Shown here in pieces: positions 1 through 5,301 of a DNA stretch of 5,301 nt (within the stretch, counting starts at the first letter, position 1; each line of letters opens with the position of its first letter). Under the pieces are notes generated by a model. The model was not told the origin of the DNA and ran no database searches. It saw only the letters and a list, made by a program, of their open reading frames with translations. The DNA lies in assembly GCA_002315455.1 (NCBI GenBank), contig DCGG01000125.1:1-5301 (forward strand), in the 5' to 3' direction. The DNA is from Lentisphaeria bacterium UBA1784 (lineage in GTDB: Bacteria; Verrucomicrobiota; Lentisphaeria; Victivallales; Victivallaceae). The position numbers and the translations under genes were made by a program.

Positions 1-83
1 GAGAGGGATTCGAACCCTCGGTAAGGTGTTACCCCTACGACGGTTTAGCAAACCGTTCCTTTCGGCCTCTCAGGCATCTCTCC
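1..83 (-). tRNA. tRNA-Ser (anticodon GCU), 3' end cut by window edge
   Basis: Read on the minus strand, the sequence begins with acceptor strand GGAGAGA (77-83). The anticodon stem-loop is ACGGT-TTGCTAA-ACCGT, with anticodon GCT at 47-49, which reads the serine codons AGC and AGU. A long variable arm follows (about 20-37), the hallmark of a class II tRNA such as Ser, Leu or Tyr. The T arm is GAGGG-TTCGAAT-CCCTC. After the T stem only TC of the 3' acceptor strand is visible, so about five acceptor bases, the discriminator base and any encoded CCA lie outside the window. All visible stems pair properly and nothing suggests a pseudo-tRNA. Confidence 0.96.
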
Positions 84-96
84 GCGGCTCGTCAAT

Positions 97-125
97 AAAA
101 TAGCATCGCGGGGCGAAAAAGTCAA
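97..125 (-). promoter_or_regulatory. Promoter of the tRNA-Ser gene
   Basis: On the minus strand, TTGACT (120-125) and TATTTT (97-102) are separated by exactly 17 bases. They match the sigma70-type -35 and -10 boxes at 5/6 and 4/6 positions. The expected start point is near 90, only about 7 bases before the mature tRNA 5' end at 83, so the primary transcript would carry a very short leader for RNase P to remove. No other gene lies between this promoter and the tRNA. Confidence 0.7.
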
Positions 126-130
126 GCGGA

Positions 131-182
131 AACCGGGAGTTTTCTACGGAAAAGTGGATCATGACCGCAGAAATTCCGGCTC
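131..182 (-). terminator. Imperfect hairpin after the GH31 gene, possible weak terminator
   Basis: Eight bases beyond the GH31 stop codon, the minus strand can fold as AGCCGG / CCGGTT at the base and TTTCTGCGG / CCGTAGAAA above. The two parts are separated by a small internal loop, and the apical loop is about 15 bases. Position favours a transcript end for GH31, but only three Ts follow the stem, so intrinsic termination would be weak. Reading through into the tRNA promoter region is possible. Confidence 0.35.
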
Positions 183-189
183 TGACCAT

Positions 190-2808
190 CTACTTCTCGA
201 TCGTAGAAGCGATGGCAAGAATGCGTTCCACCTGTGCCATGCGGTCGCCGAACATGTCTTCTTTTCTGCCGTCTTCCTTGAAAACCGCCTGCAGTTTTTT
301 CATCTCTTCTGTGACGCGGGGAAGCTTCTTTCTGATCAGATTCATCTCCTCGACAAAGGTCTCGGGGCGGAGGCTGATGCGTTCCGCTGCATGGGAGAGT
401 TCCTGACACAGCCGTCCGTCGAAGTCGCCGGCGTAGAAGGGATTGAGGGAGTTGTGGATTTGGGCCATCCGCTTCAGCCGCCGGAACCGCGCCGCAACGC
501 CCGCCACCGGCGTGCACATGGCTTCGTCGGCAAAGCGGAACTTCAGTTCCACTCCCGCCTTGAGATCGCACTCCGGGATCCGGACGACGATGGTGCACTC
601 CGCGCCGTCGTAGCGGTACGCCGGCTCCGGGATGGAATCAAAGTTGTAAACGCAGGGCAGCGCATGGCGGCCCAGCGTGACCCGTTCCGGCGGAACGCAT
701 CCGGGGAGGCGCACTTCCAGCACGCGCTTCGCGGTGAAGCCGCTGTAGTTGCCGCTGACGTATTTCACGGTAACGGTACGGACGTTTTTTGCCGTCTTCT
801 GGGCGAGGCGGATGCGGACGCAGCGTCCTTTCTGATAGTCAGTGGAGATGCCGTCATCCTCGATCAGTTCGTATTCTCCCGCTTTGCCGGGGTAGGCGAT
901 GACGGCGAGACGGGTGAGGCACGCGGGCGCGACGTTCTGCATCCCGAAGGTCCCGGGGAGGATCGTTCCCGCCCTGACGAAAAGCGGAGTTTCGTTGAGC
1001 ATGCAGCGCTTGCTGACCGTCTTGCCGCCCTTGACCATGGACTGCGAGAGCGTATCGAACCATTCGCCTTTGGGCAGGTAGCAGGTCTGCTCCGCCTGTT
1101 CGTTGTGTTTGTCCACCGGCGCCGTCACCGGAGAAACGATCATCTCCCGGCCGAAGAAGTAGCATCCGGGCGCTTCGTAGCACTTGGGGTCCTCGGGATC
1201 GGCGTAGTAGAGGGGCATGCAGAGACTGTATCCGTCGGCGCAGTTTTTTTGGAGTTCGCTGTAAAGGTAGGGGATCATGGCGTAGCGGTCCCGGATCGCC
1301 TGCGACATCAGATCCCGGTACTCCTCCGGGAAGATCCAGAAGCGGCGGTATCCGAAGGGGGTCTTGGTGGAGTGGGTCCGCACGATGGGGGAATAGATGC
1401 CGTACTGTATCCAGCGCAGATAGAGTTCCGGGTCCATTTCGCCGCAGATGTGGCCGCCGAGGTCATGGCTCCAGTAGCCGTAGAGGACGTTGGCGGCGGT
1501 GGCAGTGAACCACGGCTGGTAGGCGAGGGATTCCCACGTGGAGTAGGTGTCACCGGAGAATCCGATGGCGTAGCGTCCCGCCCCGATGTCGCCGAAACGG
1601 CTGAAGATCAGGGGGCGTTTCTTATCGGCGCGGCCCACCATGTCCTCCCAATGGAGCTGGTTGATCCAGGGCAGGGTATCGAGGCCCTTCATGGCGGTGG
1701 ATTCGCCCTGTTGCCAGTCCATCCACCAGAAGTCGATGCCCCGTTTCTCCTCCGGGTGATGGAGGAGTTCAAAATAGTTCTTCATGTACTTGGGGTCGCA
1801 GATGTCGAAGGGGACGCGGTCGTTTTTTTTCGGATCCAGCCCCATGGCTTTGCACATGGCGGGGAACTGCGCTTCGTGCTTGCCTACGCCTTCGGCCGGG
1901 TGGAGATTGAGGGCTACCTTGACGCCGGCTTTGTGGAGCCGCGCGAGGAATCCGTCCGGATCGGGGAAGTAGCGGCGGTCCCAAGTGTAGCCGGTCCAGC
2001 CTTCCAGGTGCCAGTCCATGTCGATGACCATCACGTCCATGGGGATGTCATTGCGGCGCATGTCGGCGATGAGCTTCTCGATCTCAAGATCGGTGTAGGC
2101 CCAGTAGCGGCAGTACCAGTATCCCAGTGCATACCGTGGGATCACCGGCTGCGTTCCGAAAACTTTTGCACCGTCCCGGAGGGCATCGGAGTATTCGTGG
2201 CCGTAGCAGAAAAGGTACCAGTCCTGCCGCTTGGCTTCGGAGCGGGGCGCCACCCATTTCCCGCCGTCCTTCCGGGGGACGATCACGACGTCTCCGGAAT
2301 CATCGACGAGACTCCATCCGTCCCGGGAGACGAGCCCGTCGCAGAATATTTTTTCCTCAATGTTGAAGTGTTCGTCGGAGGGTTTCGGGAGGGGATAGGA
2401 GCCTCTTGGGTAGCGGACGTTGGAGTTGCATCCGTCCAGCGTGCGGCAGGTGCCCCGGAGGTTTCCGGAGGCGTCCGCGCCGGGACTCCAGAAGGTGCGT
2501 TTCCCTGCGGTGAGGAAGGTGGCCTTGAGGTTTTCTGCGGAAAAGGCCGCGCCGTTATCGTGCCACTCCAACTTCACGGAGTCGGTGGAGAGCTGACAGC
2601 GTTCTCCGGAGCGGGAGGTCAGAAAGGAGACCGGCCCGAGGTCGCGGTTGACCACCTTGAGGGTCTGGCGGTCCTCGAAAACGCCATCCTCGCTCCATTC
2701 CAGCCGGAAGAGCCGGTTGGAGAGCACGGAGATGCGGATGTTTTTCCCGAGGATGCAGTTTTTTCTGCGTGCGGGAGCGGTACGGAATTTGCGTTCATCT
2801 GCGGCCAT
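190..2808 (-). CDS. Glycoside hydrolase family 31 protein (alpha-glucosidase-like), 872 aa
   Basis: GH31 enzymes cleave alpha-linked sugars with retention, through an aspartate nucleophile and an aspartate acid/base. Here the N-terminal beta-sandwich spans about residues 15-220 and the (beta/alpha)8 barrel about 222-560. The nucleophile is D364 in FWWMDWQQG (codon 1717-1719). The acid/base is D420 in GFSGDTYSTWE (codon 1549-1551), with R404 in SRFGD before it. VIDMDWH (261-267), GYWSHDLGGH (444-453) and RTHS (477-480) are other conserved active-site segments. Beta-sandwich domains follow to about 760, then a charged, probably helical tail (about 770-872). There is no signal peptide, so it should be cytoplasmic and act on imported oligosaccharides. 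The ATG at 2806-2808 is chosen because AGGAG lies eight bases before it; a TTG 12 codons upstream lacks a clear ribosome site. The motif DWQQ replaces the usual DMNE, so the substrate cannot be named. The family is certain, the specificity is not. Confidence 0.95.
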   Translation of the reverse strand: MAADERKFRTAPARRKNCILGKNIRISVLSNRLFRLEWSEDGVFEDRQTLKVVNRDLGPVSFLTSRSGERCQLSTDSVKLEWHDNGAAFSAENLKATFLTAGKRTFWSPGADASGNLRGTCRTLDGCNSNVRYPRGSYPLPKPSDEHFNIEEKIFCDGLVSRDGWSLVDDSGDVVIVPRKDGGKWVAPRSEAKRQDWYLFCYGHEYSDALRDGAKVFGTQPVIPRYALGYWYCRYWAYTDLEIEKLIADMRRNDIPMDVMVIDMDWHLEGWTGYTWDRRYFPDPDGFLARLHKAGVKVALNLHPAEGVGKHEAQFPAMCKAMGLDPKKNDRVPFDICDPKYMKNYFELLHHPEEKRGIDFWWMDWQQGESTAMKGLDTLPWINQLHWEDMVGRADKKRPLIFSRFGDIGAGRYAIGFSGDTYSTWESLAYQPWFTATAANVLYGYWSHDLGGHICGEMDPELYLRWIQYGIYSPIVRTHSTKTPFGYRRFWIFPEEYRDLMSQAIRDRYAMIPYLYSELQKNCADGYSLCMPLYYADPEDPKCYEAPGCYFFGREMIVSPVTAPVDKHNEQAEQTCYLPKGEWFDTLSQSMVKGGKTVSKRCMLNETPLFVRAGTILPGTFGMQNVAPACLTRLAVIAYPGKAGEYELIEDDGISTDYQKGRCVRIRLAQKTAKNVRTVTVKYVSGNYSGFTAKRVLEVRLPGCVPPERVTLGRHALPCVYNFDSIPEPAYRYDGAECTIVVRIPECDLKAGVELKFRFADEAMCTPVAGVAARFRRLKRMAQIHNSLNPFYAGDFDGRLCQELSHAAERISLRPETFVEEMNLIRKKLPRVTEEMKKLQAVFKEDGRKEDMFGDRMAQVERILAIASTIEK

Positions 2809-2816
2809 GACGATTA

Positions 2817-2821
2817 CTCCT
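2817..2821 (-). promoter_or_regulatory. Ribosome binding site of the GH31 gene
   Basis: AGGAG on the minus strand, eight bases before the ATG at 2806-2808. It decides the start codon in favour of this ATG over the in-frame TTG at 2842-2844. Confidence 0.8.
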
Positions 2822-2873
2822 GAAAATTGATCGTTGCAGAACAATGAAACACGACAGGATCCGGATCAGAGGA

Positions 2874-2909
2874 CAAAAAAGGAGACAAAAAGTCAATTTT
2901 GTCCCCTTT
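2874..2909 (-). promoter_or_regulatory. Inverted repeat with T-run at the start of the GH31 message: operator, attenuator or terminator
   Basis: On the minus strand, GGGGACAAAA (2897-2906) and TTTTGTCTCC (2881-2890) pair over ten positions, nine Watson-Crick and one G-U, around a six-base loop. AAA and TTT can extend the stem at its base. Six Ts (2875-2880) follow directly, as in an intrinsic terminator read on this strand. The predicted start point of the GH31 promoter is near 2908, so the element sits at about +3 to +28. It could be a repressor site on DNA, a leader hairpin that stops early transcripts, or the terminator of the glnS operon 150 bases upstream. The sequence alone does not decide between these. 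Confidence 0.55.
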
Positions 2910-2914
2910 CCCGT

Positions 2915-2943
2915 AATATATCACCGGGCATCGCGTTTTGCAA
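2915..2943 (-). promoter_or_regulatory. Likely promoter of the GH31 gene
   Basis: On the minus strand, TTGCAA (2938-2943) and TATATT (2915-2920) are separated by exactly 17 bases. They match sigma70-type boxes at 4/6 and 4/6 positions, and the region is AT-rich compared with its surroundings. The expected start is near 2908, giving a leader of about 100 bases before the GH31 ATG. I saw no better -35/-10 pair between here and the gene. An inverted repeat begins almost at the start point, which suggests controlled expression. Confidence 0.6.
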
Positions 2944-2971
2944 CAAGCGGTAAAGAATTCCTGTGAATTGG

Positions 2972-2999
2972 TTGGACCAGTCGGACAAGTCGGACCAAG
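2972..2999. repeat. Short tandem repeat, three ~9-base units
   Basis: Plus strand: TTGGACCAG (2972-2980), TCGGACAAG (2981-2989) and TCGGACCAAG (2990-2999), followed by a degenerate TCAGTCTG. The units differ by one or two bases and the last has one extra base. The array lies between the exported-protein gene and the GH31 promoter. Its role is unknown; it may be one copy of a dispersed intergenic repeat. Confidence 0.6.
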
Positions 3000-3062
3000 T
3001 CAGTCTGCAAATCAAGGTGCACGGACATCCCCCGCAAGGTAGGTCGACCGGTGCCGGCAATT

Positions 3063-3803
3063 TCATTTTTTCAGAGGCCGGACGAAGTATCCGCCCATGC
3101 CGTTCTCCCCCTGCGACACCAGCAGAATCCGCCTCGGGTTCCCGGGATGAAGGTAGAGGTCCCCGTTGCCGGAAATGGCGGCCTTCCCCTCGTTTCCGGC
3201 GGGGACCCACCCCTCCGCCCGCAGTTGGGGATCGAGGTCGGAAAGCCGGGCATGCGGTTCTCCCCCCGCCCGATCGAAGGCGCCGTAAACCCCTCCGGTG
3301 CGCCGGAAATGGATCACCTGCACTGCCCGGGCTTCCCCCGGGATCCGGGGCAGTTCCCCGGGCCAGCCAGAGGGCGGCGGCAGTTTCTCTGGAGAGACGA
3401 TGCGGAAGGCGGTCACCGGCATCCCGGGTGCCGCTTCCGTCAGGAGCCAGCGTTCGATCATGCCGTCGTCCCGGCGGAAAGCGACCCGCAGCGTCCGGTT
3501 CGCGAAGGAGAGGTCCGCCCCGGGATAGTTTTGCCGGAAGAAGGCGACCAGATCTGCGAGGGAGTGCGTGGATCGGCTGGTTTGCAGTTCCAGTTCCTCT
3601 CCGTTGACCGTGACCGGTTCCCGGTGAAGGACCCCCTCCGAGCCGGGGAGTTTGTCCAGTTCCGCGCCGGAACCGGAACCCGTCCCGCCCCGGAAAGGCC
3701 GGAGCCAGAACACCTCCCCCCGCACCGGCAGAGGCAACGAGCCCGCCGCCAGCACCGTCAGTGCCGCAGCAAGGAACAGTTTTTTCCGGAAGCGCGGAAA
3801 CAT
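3063..3803 (-). CDS. Exported protein of unknown function, 246 aa
   Basis: I do not recognise a family. The N-terminus has a basic stretch (RFRKK, residues 4-8), a hydrophobic core (9-27) and a plausible signal peptidase site near VRG-E (27-30), with no lipobox cysteine, so it is probably secreted or periplasmic. A Gly/Ser-rich linker (39-46) follows. Next comes a module with strand VTVNGEELELQ (64-74), a helix SLADLVAFFRQNYP (81-94) and strands through about 136. A proline-rich segment (138-156) leads to a second part (157-246) containing RLSDLDPQLRAEGW (186-199) and strands near the C-terminus. The mature protein has no cysteine and no obvious catalytic motif. GGAGGAAGGA (3811-3820) precedes the ATG by seven bases, supporting this start. 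It begins 37 bases after the glnS stop, so it is probably co-transcribed, but that does not imply a role in tRNA charging. Confidence 0.85.
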   Translation of the reverse strand: MFPRFRKKLFLAAALTVLAAGSLPLPVRGEVFWLRPFRGGTGSGSGAELDKLPGSEGVLHREPVTVNGEELELQTSRSTHSLADLVAFFRQNYPGADLSFANRTLRVAFRRDDGMIERWLLTEAAPGMPVTAFRIVSPEKLPPPSGWPGELPRIPGEARAVQVIHFRRTGGVYGAFDRAGGEPHARLSDLDPQLRAEGWVPAGNEGKAAISGNGDLYLHPGNPRRILLVSQGENGMGGYFVRPLKK

Positions 3804-3810
3804 GGCGCCG

Positions 3811-3820
3811 TCCTTCCTCC
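3811..3820 (-). promoter_or_regulatory. Ribosome binding site of the exported-protein gene
   Basis: GGAGGAAGGA on the minus strand, ending seven bases before the ATG at 3801-3803. It lies within the 37-base gap after the glnS stop codon and supports independent translation initiation on a shared transcript. Confidence 0.75.
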
Positions 3821-3840
3821 CCCGGGAAGGGGGCCGGGGA

Positions 3841-5301
3841 TCATTTTCCCTTCTGCTGCTTGCTCCAGGAATCCTTCAGCGTCACCGTGCGGTTGAACAC
3901 GGGCGCGCCGGGCTTGGAATCCTGATCGCAGGCGAAGTATCCCTGCCGCTCGAACTGGACCACCGTTCCGGCGGCGAGTTCGGCGAGGGCGGGCTCCACC
4001 CATCCGGAGATGGTCCTGCAGGAGTCGGGGTTCAGTTGCGTGAGGAAATCCACGCCGTCCGCTCCGGGCTGATCCACCGTGAAGAGCCGGTCGTAAAGCC
4101 GGACTTCCGCTTTGACCGCCGTGGCGGCGTTGAGCCAGTGGATGGTCCCCTTGACCTTGCGGCCGTCAGGAGCGTTTCCGCCCCGGGTGGCGGGATCGAA
4201 GGTGCACTTCAACTCCACCGGTTCGCCGCTGGCATCGGTCACCACTTCCTCGCAGCGGATGAAGTAGCCGTACCGCAGACGCACCTCCTTGCCGGGAGCC
4301 AGCCGGAAGTATCCCTTGGGCGGCTCCATCATGAAGTCGCTCTTCTCGATGTAGAGGACGGGGCCGAATTCCAACTTCCGGGAGCCTGCGGCGGGGTCCT
4401 CGGGATTGTTCACCGCGTCCAGCGGTTCCACCGGCTGGTCGGGATAGTTGGTGATGGTGACCTTCAGGGGGTCCAGCACCGCGAGGAACCGTGGCGCCGT
4501 GGCGTTCAGTTCCTCCCGGACGCAGTGATCCAGCAGTGCGGCATCGGTGACGCCGTCGAACTTGGTCACGCCCACCGCGCGGCAGAACTTGCGGATCGCC
4601 GCTGCCGGAACGCCCCGCCGCCGCAGTCCGCAGATGGTGGGCATCCGGGGGTCGTCCCAGCCGGAGACGTAGTTCTCCTTCACCAGCTGGAGGAGTTTGC
4701 GTTTGCTCATGACCATGCCGGTGAGGTTCAGCCGGGAGAACTCGATCTGCCGGGGACGGTGGGGATAGTCCAGAGCCTCCAGAAGCCAGTCGTAGAAGGG
4801 ACGGTGGATTTCGAATTCCAGCGTACAGAGGCTGTGGGTCACGCCTTCAATGGCATCCTCCAGCGGGTGCGCGAAGTCGTACATGGGGTAGATGCACCAC
4901 TTGTCGCCGTGGCGGAAGTGATGGGCGCGTTTGATCCGGTAGATCACCGGGTCCCGCAGGTTGATGTTGGGGGAGGCCATGTCGATCTTGGCCCGGAGCG
5001 TCAGCGTGCCGTCGGCGAACTCTCCTGCCCGCATGCGGCGGAAGAGATCCAGGTTTTCCTCGGGGGAACGGTCCCGGCCGGGAGCCGCTTTGCCCGGTTC
5101 GTTGAGGGTGCCGCAGTATTCTTTCCACTCCTCGGCGGAAAGTTCGCAGACGTAGGCCTTGCCCCGGTTGATCAGTTCCTCGGCGCAGCGGTACATCTCG
5201 TCGAAATAGTCGCTGGCGTAGCAGACCTTGGCCGGCTCGAACCCAAGCCAGCGGACGTCGTTGAGGATGGACTCCACGTATTCGGTGTCCTCCTTGGCGG
5301 G
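3841..5301 (-). CDS. glnS: Glutaminyl-tRNA synthetase, N-terminus cut by window edge (486 aa visible)
   Basis: GlnRS is a cytoplasmic class I synthetase that joins glutamine to tRNA-Gln using ATP. The frame is open to the window edge: the first visible residues, PAKEDTEYVESILNDV, align with NPVKEDIEYVESIKNDV near residue 70 of E. coli GlnRS. Thus about 70 residues including the HIGH motif are missing, and the GTG at 5275-5277 is an internal valine, not a start. Visible landmarks are LRAKIDMASP, KWCIYPMYDFAHP and THSLCTLEF in the catalytic domain. VMSKR (4699-4713) is the KMSKS-type loop in the form usual for GlnRS, and GWDDPRMPT follows it. The two beta-barrels that bind the anticodon include GRKVKGTIHW, RLYDRLF and FNRTVTLKDSW close to the C-terminus. 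The stop is TGA at 3841-3843. GlnRS rather than GluRS is indicated by these segments and by the beta-barrel C-terminus. Full length should be about 555 aa, normal for the bacterial enzyme. Confidence 0.97.
   Translation of the reverse strand, partial: PAKEDTEYVESILNDVRWLGFEPAKVCYASDYFDEMYRCAEELINRGKAYVCELSAEEWKEYCGTLNEPGKAAPGRDRSPEENLDLFRRMRAGEFADGTLTLRAKIDMASPNINLRDPVIYRIKRAHHFRHGDKWCIYPMYDFAHPLEDAIEGVTHSLCTLEFEIHRPFYDWLLEALDYPHRPRQIEFSRLNLTGMVMSKRKLLQLVKENYVSGWDDPRMPTICGLRRRGVPAAAIRKFCRAVGVTKFDGVTDAALLDHCVREELNATAPRFLAVLDPLKVTITNYPDQPVEPLDAVNNPEDPAAGSRKLEFGPVLYIEKSDFMMEPPKGYFRLAPGKEVRLRYGYFIRCEEVVTDASGEPVELKCTFDPATRGGNAPDGRKVKGTIHWLNAATAVKAEVRLYDRLFTVDQPGADGVDFLTQLNPDSCRTISGWVEPALAELAAGTVVQFERQGYFACDQDSKPGAPVFNRTVTLKDSWSKQQKGK

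Noticed and set aside
1822..1830. A run of eight As plus C in the GH31 gene (A-AAA-AAC heptamer in the correct phase) as a possible -1 frameshift site
   Set aside because: The -1 frame ends after about 17 codons, before the catalytic nucleophile, so the product would be inactive. I see no evident stimulatory structure. The run simply encodes Lys-Lys-Asn.
154..2823. A plus-strand open frame of about 889 codons running opposite the whole GH31 gene
   Set aside because: Its codons are in exact register with the GH31 codons, so it stays open simply because GH31 uses no TTA, CTA or TCA codons, as expected with GC-rich codon choice. The minus-strand protein has clear GH31 motifs. The plus-strand translation is low-complexity and matches nothing I know.
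2809..2844. An upstream TTG start at 2842-2844 for the GH31 protein, adding 12 residues
   Set aside because: There is no good ribosome site before it, and the extension covers the AGGAG that properly serves the ATG at 2806-2808.
3042..3057. Small palindromes GGTCGACC and CCGGTGCCGG just after the exported-protein gene as a terminator
   Set aside because: The stems are only four bases long and no T-run follows on the minus strand, so they are not convincing as a transcript end.
2963..3896. Overlapping plus-strand open frames opposite the exported-protein gene
   Set aside because: They are rich in Arg, Pro and Gly, as expected from antisense reading of GC-rich coding DNA. They also run across the boundary between two minus-strand genes. 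The minus frame has a signal peptide and a strong ribosome site.
5275..5277. GTG as the start codon of glnS
   Set aside because: The frame continues upstream to the window edge with PAKEDTEY, which matches conserved GlnRS sequence, so this codon is an internal valine.

Overview
All genes in this window lie on the minus strand. Reading in the direction of transcription (high to low coordinates) they are: the 3' part of glnS (glutaminyl-tRNA synthetase), cut by the right window edge; a small gene for an exported protein of unknown function; a 254-base intergenic region with a short tandem repeat, a promoter and an inverted repeat; a complete gene for a family GH31 glycoside hydrolase; and a tRNA-Ser(GCU), cut by the left window edge.

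The organism is a GC-rich bacterium with Shine-Dalgarno-led genes and sigma70-like promoters. Charging tRNA-Gln directly with a bacterial-type GlnRS, a cytoplasmic GH31 enzyme, and an intergenic array of ~9-base TCGGAC(A/C)AG units would fit a member of the PVC group such as Lentisphaerota, or a neighbouring phylum. This is an inference from style and gene content; no marker here fixes the taxon.

Region by region: 5301-3841 is glnS without roughly its first 70 residues, including the HIGH motif. 3803-3063 follows after 37 bases, probably in the same transcript, and encodes a signal-peptide protein. 3062-2809 holds the tandem repeat (2972-2999), a TTGCAA-N17-TATATT promoter (2915-2943), and an inverted repeat with a following T-run (2874-2909) at the predicted start of the GH31 message. 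2808-190 is the GH31 gene, with both catalytic aspartates visible. 189-84 holds a weak hairpin and a good tRNA promoter. 83-1 is the tRNA.

The genes do not form an obvious pathway. glnS and tRNA-Ser are translation genes. GH31 looks like a separately controlled sugar-hydrolysing gene set between them. I see no mobile element, CRISPR array or defence system. The point most worth checking is the control region in front of GH31. The rest is largely ordinary chromosome.
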